This document shows positions 55,620 to 63,181 of a DNA stretch of 64,000 nt, piece after piece (position 1 is the stretch's first letter; each line of letters opens with the position of its first letter). The notes below the pieces were generated by a model that worked only from the letters and a program-made list of their open reading frames with translations, was not told the origin of the DNA and did no database searches. Where the stretch lies: the NCBI RefSeq assembly GCF_018069865.1, contig NZ_JAGQDG010000002.1:620001-684000 (forward strand), given 5' to 3'. The stretch comes from Ideonella paludis (GTDB lineage: Bacteria > Pseudomonadota > Gammaproteobacteria > Burkholderiales > Burkholderiaceae_C). Made by a program: the position numbers and the translations under genes.

Positions 55620-56573
55620 ATGAATCGCCCTCTTGTCATCCGTCTGTGCAATTACATCGGCGATGTGGTGCTGAGCCTGCCCGCACTCCAGCTCTTGGCG
55701 GCCCACGGCTATGAGCCACATCTCTACGGTGCGGGCTGGGCATCAACCTTGCTTACAGGGACAGGCTGGGCCGTGACCAAGCGTGGCCAAGGACTGCGCG
55801 CGCGCGTGGGCCAACTTCGCTCTCTGCGCCAACAATTACGGGCGGCGGGCGCCCCTCAAGACGAAGCCGTCTGGGCCTTGGCCATGCCCAACTCCTTCTC
55901 CAGCGCTTTGGAGTTGCGTTTGGGCGGCTTTGCTGTGGCGGGCTTTGCCAGCGACGGCCGGGGCTTCTTGCTGAAGAAGGCATTACCCGCGGCAGACGGC
56001 CCCCACGCTGCGGAGTCCTTCTGGGCTCAAGCCTGCGGCTTGCTGGGCCAGCGTTTGCCCATACCAGATCGGATCAGTCTCCCTCTCACAGCAGCCGCGC
56101 AAGACCGTGCGCGGGAGGTCATTGCACGCCACGCAGGCCCCCAAGGTGACTATGTGTGCATCGCACCCTTTGCCGGTGGCTTGGTGGACAAACAACCCAA
56201 GCGCTGGCCAGAGTTTGCGGCTTTTGCCAAGCGGCTGGAAGGGCTGGGCTTACCCATCTTGGTCTGCCCCGGGCCCGCAGCCGAGGTCGAAGAGGCCCGC
56301 CGCCTTTACCCCGGCGCCATCCTGATCGACAAGCTGCCGCTGGATGCCTATGCCGCCTTGCTGGGTCAAAGCAAGCTGGTCGTGGCCAATGACACAGGCC
56401 CAGCCCACTTGGCCGCAGCATCGGCCGCGCCCTTGCTGAGCGTCTTGGGGCCTACCAAGACGCGCCAGTGGCGGCCCTGGGGGCCCACCGTGACCGCCTT
56501 GGGAGGAGACGGGCAATGGCCAGACACAGAGTTGGTTTGGCAAACAGCCCAGGCCATCGTGAATCGGCCTTGA
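55620..56573 (+). CDS. Glycosyltransferase family 9 (heptosyltransferase-like) protein
   Basis: ADP-heptose:LPS-type transferase of 317 residues. MNRPLVIRLCNYIGDVVLSLPALQLLAAHGYEPHLYGAG gives the N-terminal Rossmann, and the ADP-sugar site is VCIAPFAGGLVDKQPKRWPEFAAFAKRL and VVANDTGPAHLAAASAAPLLSVLGPTKTRQWRPWG. It is divergent from waaC among LPS genes, so an outer-core heptose or related sugar is likely. A long open frame extends upstream to 54453 but lies antisense to DUF4254 and waaC and is rejected. The ATG at 55620 fits the family start. Confidence 0.88.
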   Translation: MNRPLVIRLCNYIGDVVLSLPALQLLAAHGYEPHLYGAGWASTLLTGTGWAVTKRGQGLRARVGQLRSLRQQLRAAGAPQDEAVWALAMPNSFSSALELRLGGFAVAGFASDGRGFLLKKALPAADGPHAAESFWAQACGLLGQRLPIPDRISLPLTAAAQDRAREVIARHAGPQGDYVCIAPFAGGLVDKQPKRWPEFAAFAKRLEGLGLPILVCPGPAAEVEEARRLYPGAILIDKLPLDAYAALLGQSKLVVANDTGPAHLAAASAAPLLSVLGPTKTRQWRPWGPTVTALGGDGQWPDTELVWQTAQAIVNRP

Positions 56574-56630
56574 CCCCCCTCTACAATCGGCCACGCTTCA
56601 AGGGTTTGGCCTGAAGCCTGTTTGATCCCC

Positions 56631-57413
56631 ATGCCCTGCCCCATCTACCTGATCAACTTGCCCAAGGATGTGGCCCGCGCCGCACACATGCACAGCCAGT
56701 TGGCAGCCTTGGGCTTGCTGGATCATCTGCATGCGATAGAGGCCACCTATGGTCGAGACTTGTCGCCCTCGGAGATGGCCCGCTATTACAGCCCCGACCT
56801 GAATGCTCGGCAGTACCACCTGCCGCTGTCCGCGGGCGAAATCGGCTGCTACGTCAGCCACCTCAACACCTGGCAGGCCATCGTGGACAGCGGTGTGCCA
56901 GGCGCCTTGGTCCTGGAAGACGATGTGGTGTTGGCGGCCTGCTTGCCCACCTTGATGGCGCAGCTCATGTCGGCCACTGAACCACAGTGGGACATGATCA
57001 AACTGGTGGGCCGCGGCCATGAAAAGACGGTGGCCACGTGGCCGCTGAGTGCACCGCATCGCGTCGTCCGCTATGCCCGGATTCCCAGCATGACGGCCGC
57101 CTATTTCATCAGCCGTGCAGGGGCCCAAAAGCTGCTGCGCCGCATTCCCTTCGGACGTCCTGTCGACATCGACCTGCGCTATGCCTGGGAGACCCAACTG
57201 CGGGTCTATGGTTTGCTGCCCTACCCTGTGAGCCTGGACCAAAGTTCAACGGTCTCCAGCATTGGCCGCCGCAGCTCCCCCAAGAGTTGGACACACCGCT
57301 GGCGCCGCGTGCGGCAACAGATCGCCTATTCACTTGGCAATTGGCAACGCTTGCGGCAAGAAAGGGATGAGGCTCCCTTTCTTGCCGTAGGTTCAACAGG
57401 AGAGACATCATGA
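56631..57413 (+). CDS. Glycosyltransferase family 25 (LPS/beta-1,4-galactosyltransferase-like)
   Basis: Family 25 enzyme of 260 residues. It starts with CPIYLINLPKDVARAAHMHSQLAALG and carries LSAGEIGCYVSHLNTWQAIVDSGVPGALVLEDDVVL, where the acidic EDD is the metal-binding DxD equivalent, and IPSMTAAYFISRAGAQKLLRRIPFGRPVDIDL. Family members add galactose or related sugars to LPS. The ATG at 56631 has no strong ribosome site; TACAAT at 56582-56587 could be a local -10. The stop overlaps the glf start (ATGA), linking it to galactofuranose synthesis. Confidence 0.88.
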   Translation: MPCPIYLINLPKDVARAAHMHSQLAALGLLDHLHAIEATYGRDLSPSEMARYYSPDLNARQYHLPLSAGEIGCYVSHLNTWQAIVDSGVPGALVLEDDVVLAACLPTLMAQLMSATEPQWDMIKLVGRGHEKTVATWPLSAPHRVVRYARIPSMTAAYFISRAGAQKLLRRIPFGRPVDIDLRYAWETQLRVYGLLPYPVSLDQSSTVSSIGRRSSPKSWTHRWRRVRQQIAYSLGNWQRLRQERDEAPFLAVGSTGETS

Positions 57414-58522
57414 GCACTTCGCCATCAAGCCCAGACTTTCTGGTCGTCGGCGCCGGTTTTGCCGGCAGCGTGTGCGCCCGCCAGTTGGCAGACGCGGGGC
57501 ACCGGGTGCTCGTGATCGACAAGCGGCCACACATCGGCGGCAATGCGTACGACTGCCTGGATGAGCACGGGGTGCTCATCCACCCCTATGGCCCGCACAT
57601 CTTCCACACCAACAGCAAGCTGGTGTTTGAGTACCTCTCACGCTTCACGGACTGGCGCTTTTATGAGCACCGTGTGCTGGCGAAAGTGGGAGACCAGTTG
57701 CTGCCGATCCCGATCAATCGCACCACGCTCAACAAGCTTTATGGCTTGACCTTGAGCGAGGAGGAGGCTCAAGCCTATATCGAGCGCGTGCGCGAGCCCA
57801 GAGCCCCTCTAAAGACCAGTGAGGATGTGGTGCTCAACTCGGTGGGCAGCGACTTGTGCGAGAAGTTCTTCCGAGGCTACACGCGCAAACAATGGGGCCT
57901 GGATTTGAGCGAGCTGTCCGCCGGCGTGGCGGCTCGCATCCCGACGCGCACCAATGACGACGACCGTTATTTCTCCGACAGCTTTCAGTTCATGCCGGCG
58001 CAGGGCTACACCCGCATGTTCGAAGCCATGCTGGACCACCCCTTGATCAGCGTGCAAACGGGCCAAGACTTCGAGTCTGTGCGAGAGGTCTATACCAGCG
58101 CTCGATTGATTTACACCGGTCCCATCGACAGCTACTTCAAGCAATGCTTTGGCCCGCTGCCCTACCGCAGCCTGCGCTTCGCTCACGAACATTTGGATCA
58201 GGACTCATCGTTCCAAGCGGTAGGGACGGTGAACTACCCGAATGACCATGCGTTCACCCGCATCACCGAGTTCAAGCACTTGACTGGCCAAAAAGCGAAA
58301 GGTACGTCGATTGTGAGGGAGTACCCTCAGGACGAAGGTGACCCCTACTATCCAGTCCCACGGCCTGAATCCGAGGCCCTGTTCAAGCGCTATGAAGCCT
58401 TGGCGGAGCAAGAGACACAGGTCACGTTCGTGGGTCGATTGGCCCAGTATCGCTACTACAACATGGATCAAATCGTCGCGGCAGCGTTGAAAGCCAGTGA
58501 TGACATCCTGAAACGCCCATGA
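57410..58522 (+). CDS. glf: UDP-galactopyranose mutase
   Basis: Flavoenzyme of 370 residues that converts UDP-galactopyranose to UDP-galactofuranose. FAD motif VVGAGFAGSVCARQLADAGHRVLVIDKRPHIGGNAYD (12-48), HPYGPHIFHTNS, LPIPINRTTLNKLYG, FFRGYTRKQWG with the substrate Arg/Trp, RIPTRTNDDDRYFSDSFQFMPAQGYTRMFEAML, and late RLAQYRYYNMDQ. AGGAGAGA precedes the ATG. It overlaps GT25 upstream and DUF707 downstream by ATGA on both sides, so the three are translated together. Confidence 0.97.
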   Translation: MSTSPSSPDFLVVGAGFAGSVCARQLADAGHRVLVIDKRPHIGGNAYDCLDEHGVLIHPYGPHIFHTNSKLVFEYLSRFTDWRFYEHRVLAKVGDQLLPIPINRTTLNKLYGLTLSEEEAQAYIERVREPRAPLKTSEDVVLNSVGSDLCEKFFRGYTRKQWGLDLSELSAGVAARIPTRTNDDDRYFSDSFQFMPAQGYTRMFEAMLDHPLISVQTGQDFESVREVYTSARLIYTGPIDSYFKQCFGPLPYRSLRFAHEHLDQDSSFQAVGTVNYPNDHAFTRITEFKHLTGQKAKGTSIVREYPQDEGDPYYPVPRPESEALFKRYEALAEQETQVTFVGRLAQYRYYNMDQIVAAALKASDDILKRP

Positions 58523-59343
58523 GTGCATCCCATGCTCCACGCAATCTGGTGATACTGCGTGCCGGTGATAAGTCGCTCCACACCGAGTGGATTCAGGGCG
58601 CACGTCACTTTGACCTGCTCATCAGCTATTACGGCAGCACGCCAGATTGCCACCGCCAGGACGCAGACCACTATGAAATGCGCAAAGGCCCGAAGTGGTC
58701 TTGCATTGCAGACCTGCTGGCCGCACGGCCGGAGTTGATCGATCAGTACGACAGCTTTTGGTTCCCGGATGACGATTTGTCGGTGTCCACCGAAACCCTG
58801 AACCGGATGTTTGCTCTCTTCCACGGCTTGGGCCTCGATTTGGCACAACCCGCACTGACGGCGAACTCTTACTTCAGCTGGGCGCTTCTCTTGCAGCGAC
58901 CAGGGCATGTCGCCCGCTACAGTCAATTTGTGGAGGTCATGGCACCGCTGTTCACGCGTGAGACGCTGCGCAAAGTACTGCATACCTTTGCGGAAAGTCG
59001 AAGTGGTTGGGGGCTAGACTGGGTGTGGCCCACCGTGCTGGCACCGCATCAACCCAAGATCGCCATCTTGGATGCCACACCGGTTTGGCACACCCGCCCC
59101 ATTGGCGGAGACCTCTACAAGAACAATCCGGATTTGGATCCCCGATTGGACGAGCGTCGGCTCCTGGCCACCTACGAGTTCGAGGCACTGCGGGCAGGCG
59201 CACCATATGCACTTGAGGCAGGGCTGGCGTTCAGCAAACCCAACCTGTGGCAACGATTGGCAGCCGCTCTGAAAGGCTGGAATGGACGGCGAGTCCTAAA
59301 GCGTCGAGCCCAAAGGACAGCATCCGTCACGCAAGTGGGCTGA
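58519..59343 (+). CDS. DUF707 family protein, candidate glycosyltransferase
   Basis: 274 residues, not a recognised enzyme. Features: NLVILRAGDKSLHTEWIQGARHFDLLISYYG at the N-terminus; SFWFPDDDLSVSTETLNRMFALFHGLGLDLAQPAL with an acidic triplet (84-86) like the DxD of GT-A transferases; SGWGLDWVWPTVL; and AILDATPVWHTRPIG with a conserved-looking His. These match the DUF707 family. The ATGA overlap with glf suggests it uses, or acts after, UDP-galactofuranose. The last 30 residues are basic (RRVLKRRAQR), possibly a membrane-surface contact. Function is inference. Confidence 0.75.
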   Translation: MSASHAPRNLVILRAGDKSLHTEWIQGARHFDLLISYYGSTPDCHRQDADHYEMRKGPKWSCIADLLAARPELIDQYDSFWFPDDDLSVSTETLNRMFALFHGLGLDLAQPALTANSYFSWALLLQRPGHVARYSQFVEVMAPLFTRETLRKVLHTFAESRSGWGLDWVWPTVLAPHQPKIAILDATPVWHTRPIGGDLYKNNPDLDPRLDERRLLATYEFEALRAGAPYALEAGLAFSKPNLWQRLAAALKGWNGRRVLKRRAQRTASVTQVG

Positions 59344-59392
59344 GTCAAACGTAGCTCTCTCTATCCTTTCTGCTTTTCGCGACGAGATCGGC

Positions 59393-59398
59393 GATAAT
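59393..59398 (+). promoter_or_regulatory. Candidate -10 box downstream of the DUF707 gene
   Basis: GATAAT with no clear -35. If used, the leader before the small Cys protein would be about 200 bases; alternatively it starts a short RNA. The stretch 59344-59609 otherwise holds only a weak open frame. Confidence 0.3.
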
Positions 59399-59609
59399 CA
59401 TCGATTCGCTGCAAGGTCAACTGCGACGTATTGCGTTTCGGTGGCGTGCTGTGAGAGGGCAAAAGCCCCATATCTATGGATTGCACAGGAAGGAGCACAT
59501 TCTGGCCAAGGACGATCCCAAGACCGCCATCGACCCAGGCGGCCTACGTTACCGCTCAAAAGTGGCGGGTTCCCCATTTTCTGCAACCGGCGCCTTTGGC
59601 GCTGCCACC

Positions 59610-59732
59610 ATGTCGTGCTTCTTGTGCGGCAAGCATCGGCCTCGCGCGCAACTGAAGTCGCGCAAGATTCTGGGCAAGTCCCAGGCCGTTTGCGCTCCGT
59701 CCTGCCGCGAACTTGACGCGGCCAAGGGCTGA
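59610..59732 (+). CDS. Small four-cysteine (zinc-ribbon-like) protein
   Basis: Forty residues: MSCFLCGKHRPRAQLKSRKI then LGKSQAVCAPSCRELDAAKG. Cys3-x2-Cys6 and Cys28-x3-Cys32 form a likely zinc knuckle with a basic middle. The frame is open back to a GTG at 59451 (93 residues), but that part has rare codons (AGA, AGG, GGA) and weaker third-position GC, so I start at the ATG. No ribosome site is obvious. Function unknown; possibly binds RNA or DNA. It may be an uncharacterised conserved small protein. Confidence 0.5.
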   Translation: MSCFLCGKHRPRAQLKSRKILGKSQAVCAPSCRELDAAKG

Positions 59733-59742
59733 CACCCTTGAA

Positions 59743-59764
59743 CAGGGCACCACTCGGTGCCCTG
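59743..59764 (+). terminator. Hairpin after the small Cys protein (possible terminator)
   Basis: CAGGGCACC-ACTC-GGTGCCCTG, perfect 9-bp stem starting 10 bases after the stop; followed by TGTCGCATTTC, so the T-run is poor. Confidence 0.4.
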
Positions 59765-59811
59765 TGTCGCATTTCAACGCTCCTTTTCGATCTATCGGCA
59801 CATGATTTGCC

Positions 59812-60147
59812 ATGAATGAACCGCTGCAGCCTCAAGACAGCGGTGAGCCCCTGCCCGAGCAGGGTGAACAGCGTCTCTCCCGCCGCGAACTGGAGCCGGT
59901 GATTGCTCGAATTCAGTCTTTGATGTCCTTTTGGGGCATCACGCTGGAAGAACTTGACGCTCCCATCCCGGCTCCGCCGCCCCCCGCCGGGCCCTTGCCC
60001 ATCAAGTATCGTCACCCCGTCAGTGGCGAAACCTGGGATGGCCAAGGCCCTCACCCGGAATGGCTGCGGCACGCATTGCTGAAAGAAGGTCTGCGTGTCG
60101 AAGAGCTCAAACCCACCGCCCTAGACACCCAGGCACCTGCACCCTAG
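59812..60147 (+). CDS. H-NS-like DNA-binding domain protein with altered contact motif
   Basis: Protein of 111 residues. A short helix RRELEPVIARIQSLMSFWGITLEEL (about 24-48) is followed by a Pro-rich linker and an H-NS C-terminal-type domain (IKYRHPVSGETWDGQGPHPEWLRHALL, 64-90). In H-NS and its Burkholderiales relatives the loop after TW(S/T/D)G is QGR or RGR and its Arg enters the minor groove. Here it is GQGP (77-80), so that Arg is missing. The N-terminal oligomerisation region is also short. It may bind DNA differently or act as a partner of full-length H-NS. No Shine-Dalgarno seen. Confidence 0.7.
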   Translation: MNEPLQPQDSGEPLPEQGEQRLSRRELEPVIARIQSLMSFWGITLEELDAPIPAPPPPAGPLPIKYRHPVSGETWDGQGPHPEWLRHALLKEGLRVEELKPTALDTQAPAP

Positions 60148-60176
60148 TGCGTGAGGGCTGCCGCCCTTGAGCGGGT

Positions 60177-60836
60177 TCAAAAGCTCTTTCGAATCCGCTG
60201 CCCCTGCATGTTGAGGACCACGGACTTGGGCTCAATCTGCTCCAGCACCAACCCTGGGCCGAGCACATCACCTTCGCGCATCACTTGATCGTTGATGATC
60301 ACCATGCGTGCGCTCGGATCGCTGGAATGCATGGCACCGCCCCAGACCAGCTTTGAGAGGGCTTGCTGCTGTGCTGTCGTCATGTCCGCCCACTTGATCA
60401 CACGCTCGCTTCCCGACACCGCCTGTGAAGGCGGCTTGGGCACTTTTGGCTTAGTCAGCGGCGCAGGTGTCGACGCCACGGCAGAGGGTGCTCGCAGTGC
60501 CGGCGCAGGCGCAGGAGGCGCCGGCACGATCGTGGGGGGGGCAACAAGCTGAGACGCCGCTGTGGGCGGTATCACCGGCAAGGCCGCCGCCACTGTTTGA
60601 TCGGGGGTCGGAGTCGGCGCAGGACGCTCCGAAGGAGCAGCGACGCGCCACAGCCACAAGCCAGCGCCGACGCAGACCACCACCAAAAAGCCGGCCAGCA
60701 GCCATCGGCTTGCGGGCCACGCTTTGGCGTCAATCTCCGGAGCGCTTGGCACCCAGGCTTGGCTGCGCAGGCTCGGCACACGGCCTTGCTCACGCTCTGC
60801 TTCCGCTTTCTTTAGAGCTTCGAGGATGTAGGACAT
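60177..60836 (-). CDS. gspB: General secretion pathway protein B
   Basis: Bitopic inner-membrane protein of 219 residues that works with GspA to place the type II secretin in the peptidoglycan. Cytoplasmic N-terminus MSYILEALKKAEAEREQGRVPSL, span about 43-65, a Pro/Ala-rich periplasmic linker (70-140), and the T2SS GspB domain (about 150-219: MTTAQQQALSKLVWGGAMHSSDPSARMVIINDQVMREGDVLGPGLVLEQI). It lies two bases behind gspA. Convergent with the H-NS-like gene. Confidence 0.9.
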   Translation of the reverse strand: MSYILEALKKAEAEREQGRVPSLRSQAWVPSAPEIDAKAWPASRWLLAGFLVVVCVGAGLWLWRVAAPSERPAPTPTPDQTVAAALPVIPPTAASQLVAPPTIVPAPPAPAPALRAPSAVASTPAPLTKPKVPKPPSQAVSGSERVIKWADMTTAQQQALSKLVWGGAMHSSDPSARMVIINDQVMREGDVLGPGLVLEQIEPKSVVLNMQGQRIRKSF

Positions 60837-60838
60837 AT

Positions 60839-62548
60839 TCAGCGCTCCTCGCCCAAGCGAGGCTCCTTCACTGCCATCGCGCGATTCAGCAGCATCAGCG
60901 TTTGCACATTGCCTTTGCCATCCGGACGCAAGCCCTGCGCCGCTTGAAACGCGTAGATGGCCGCACTGACCTCGCCGCCAGCGCCGGAGGCCGCCTTAGG
61001 CGCCACACCCAACTGGCGCAAGGCCGCTTGTATGCCCTTGAGGGCAGCCGCATCGTCGCGCTGAGCCCAGGCTTCGGAGGTGCGCCAGAGGGTCACGAAT
61101 TCGCCGCGCCAATGGGGGGCCAGATCGATCCAACGCACCCAGAGTTGCCCATCTTTGTGTTGCACCAAGGCTTGATCAGGCCTCATCCCCCACAACAGCA
61201 CTTGGCCTTTGGCGCCACTCTCATCTTGCAACAGCAGCATCACGGGGCGGTCCAGGAGGCGGATCAGTTGGGTGCTGCCGTAGGCCCGGAAGCAGCGTAG
61301 AGACTGCGCGACGGCCTGCTCACACACATCGCCTTTGCTCACCTGCCCACCCCAACGCTCGACCAACAGGCCCAGCGGTGTGGCCTCTTGCTTCCACCAT
61401 TGGCCGCGTTCCGGCATCGCGCCAAGCGCAGCCGAAGCGGCCACGGCAGGCTGCTTTGTCTGCAAATCATCCGCGGAGGCCACGGTGAGCTCAGCCGCCA
61501 CCGCGGGCTTGAGAGGCCCCGAAGCGGTGGTTGGGGAAGACGCTGAGCCTTCAGGCGGCAGCTTGGGCTTGCCCTGCGGCAGTGTCAGCGTCTCCACCGT
61601 GCGCGATGGCCCGTGATTCGGCCACCACCACACCGCAGCAAGACCCAGACTCAGCAGGCCAGCACCCAGGCCCCCGAACACCCCAAAACGCCCCAACCAA
61701 GACGTTTGCGATGCCGAGGCAGCACGCGGGCGTGCAAACACCTCCAACGCCGCTTTGTCGACCATGTGGCGATCGATGGTCTTGAGGCCCAGCGCATAAG
61801 CCCCCAGCAGGGCTCGGTCACACAGCAGGTTGATGCGGCGCGGCACGCCCTTGGTGAGTTGCTGGATGCGCGCCAAGGCTCGCGGCTCGAAGGGCGACGG
61901 GCCTTGCCAGCCGGCGACCGAGAGGCGATGCTGCACGTACTGATGCGTCTCGGCGGGCGACAAAGCCTCGAGGTGAAACTGGGCCACCACGCGCTGAGAG
62001 AGCTGCTCCAACTCGGGCCTGGCCAATATGTCGCGCAATTCGGGCTGACCAATCAGGATGATTTGTAAGAGCTTGCGCTCGGCCGTCTCCAGGTTGGTGA
62101 GAAGACGCAATTGCTCCAGCACCGGGGCGCTGAGACTCTGCGCCTCGTCGATGATCAGCACGCAAGAGCGCCCGGCTGCATGCTCCTGCAGCAAAAAGGT
62201 GTTGAGCGCATCCACCATGCCCTTGGTGGAGCCTGGCGTCTGCGGTGCCTCTGGCAGCGCCACGCCAAACTCTTGGCAGACGGTCTGCAGCAGCTCGTCC
62301 ACCGTCAGGCTGGGGTTGAAGATATAGGCCACCGTGCACTGCGGCGGCAACTGCTCCAAGAAGCAGCGACACACAGTGGTTTTGCCGGCGCCAATGTCAC
62401 CGCTGAGGAGCACAAAGCCGCCGCCCGCACCCACGCCCCAGAGCAGATGTGCCAAGGCATCCCGGTGGCGCTCGCTCATATAAAGGTAGCGCGGATCCGG
62501 TGCGATGGAGAAAGGGGTCTGGCTCAGCCCGAAGAACTTGGCGTACAT
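60839..62548 (-). CDS. gspA: GspA/ExeA-type AAA ATPase with peptidoglycan-binding domain
   Basis: Partner of GspB, 569 residues. AAA part about 1-275: MYAKFFGLSQTPFSIAPDPRYLYMSERHRDALAHLLWGV, Walker A GDIGAGKTT (50-58), Walker B LIIDEAQ (131-137), PRRINLLCDRALLGAYA. A span follows (about 288-310), then a Pro/Ala linker, a peptidase-C39-like inactive segment (LVERWGGQVSKGDVCEQAVAQSLRCF) and a C-terminal PG-binding region (VSAAIYAFQAAQGLRPDGKGNVQTLMLLN). The main gsp cluster is not in the window. Confidence 0.9.
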   Translation of the reverse strand: MYAKFFGLSQTPFSIAPDPRYLYMSERHRDALAHLLWGVGAGGGFVLLSGDIGAGKTTVCRCFLEQLPPQCTVAYIFNPSLTVDELLQTVCQEFGVALPEAPQTPGSTKGMVDALNTFLLQEHAAGRSCVLIIDEAQSLSAPVLEQLRLLTNLETAERKLLQIILIGQPELRDILARPELEQLSQRVVAQFHLEALSPAETHQYVQHRLSVAGWQGPSPFEPRALARIQQLTKGVPRRINLLCDRALLGAYALGLKTIDRHMVDKAALEVFARPRAASASQTSWLGRFGVFGGLGAGLLSLGLAAVWWWPNHGPSRTVETLTLPQGKPKLPPEGSASSPTTASGPLKPAVAAELTVASADDLQTKQPAVAASAALGAMPERGQWWKQEATPLGLLVERWGGQVSKGDVCEQAVAQSLRCFRAYGSTQLIRLLDRPVMLLLQDESGAKGQVLLWGMRPDQALVQHKDGQLWVRWIDLAPHWRGEFVTLWRTSEAWAQRDDAAALKGIQAALRQLGVAPKAASGAGGEVSAAIYAFQAAQGLRPDGKGNVQTLMLLNRAMAVKEPRLGEER

Positions 62549-62596
62549 GGCAGGCGGGAGGATACCTTCCCGGAAGAGAAGGGTCTGGGGCGGGAC

Positions 62597-63181
62597 CTAA
62601 ACTTGCTCGAACTTGAAGACCGCCACGCTGGCCAGCAGATTGGGCCAAGTACGGATCACTTCTCCGCCGCTCAAGCCAAAGCTGTCGGTCACCGCCAGTC
62701 CGTTCTTGCCCGCCAACACCTCAAAGTCCGCGAAGGTACTGACACGAATATTGGGCGTGTCGTACCACTGGTAGGGCAAGGCCTTGGTCACGGGCATGCG
62801 TCCGCGCATCACACTCAGCCGGTTGGGCCAATGGGCAAAGTTGGGGAAGCTGACGATGCCAATGCGGCCAACCCGTGCTGTCTCGCGCAGCATATGCTCG
62901 GTGTTCCGCAGGTGTTGCAAGGTCTCCAGTTGCAGCACCACATCGAAGCTGTGGTCGTCGAACAGCTTCAAGCCCTCTTCGAGGTTGAGCTGAATCACAT
63001 TCACGCCGCGCTGTGCACAGGCCAGCACATTGGCATCATCGATCTCGATGCCATAGCCACTGCAGCCGCGGTGCTGCTGCAGGTGGGCCAACAACTCGCC
63101 TTGCCCACAGCCCAAATCCAGCACCCGTGAGCCCTCGGGCACCAGACGGGCGATGACCTCCAAGTCCTTGCGCTCACTCAT
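62597..63181 (-). CDS. metW: MetW methyltransferase-like protein
   Basis: SAM-methyltransferase-fold protein of 194 residues, found next to MetX and needed for methionine synthesis in several proteobacteria, probably by assisting MetX activity. SAM motif [15 protein letters not shown] (20-34), [43 protein letters not shown] and [11 protein letters not shown]. The start overlaps the metX stop by eight bases (ATGAGTGA). Confidence 0.94.
   Translation of the reverse strand: MSERKDLEVIARLVPEGSRVLDLGCGQGELLAHLQQHRGCSGYGIEIDDANVLACAQRGVNVIQLNLEEGLKLFDDHSFDVVLQLETLQHLRNTEHMLRETARVGRIGIVSFPNFAHWPNRLSVMRGRMPVTKALPYQWYDTPNIRVSTFADFEVLAGKNGLAVTDSFGLSGGEVIRTWPNLLASVAVFKFEQV

Noticed and set aside
59451-59609. 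N-terminal extension of the small Cys protein from GTG
   Set aside because: Rare codons, lower third-position GC and no ribosome site; kept only as an alternative start.
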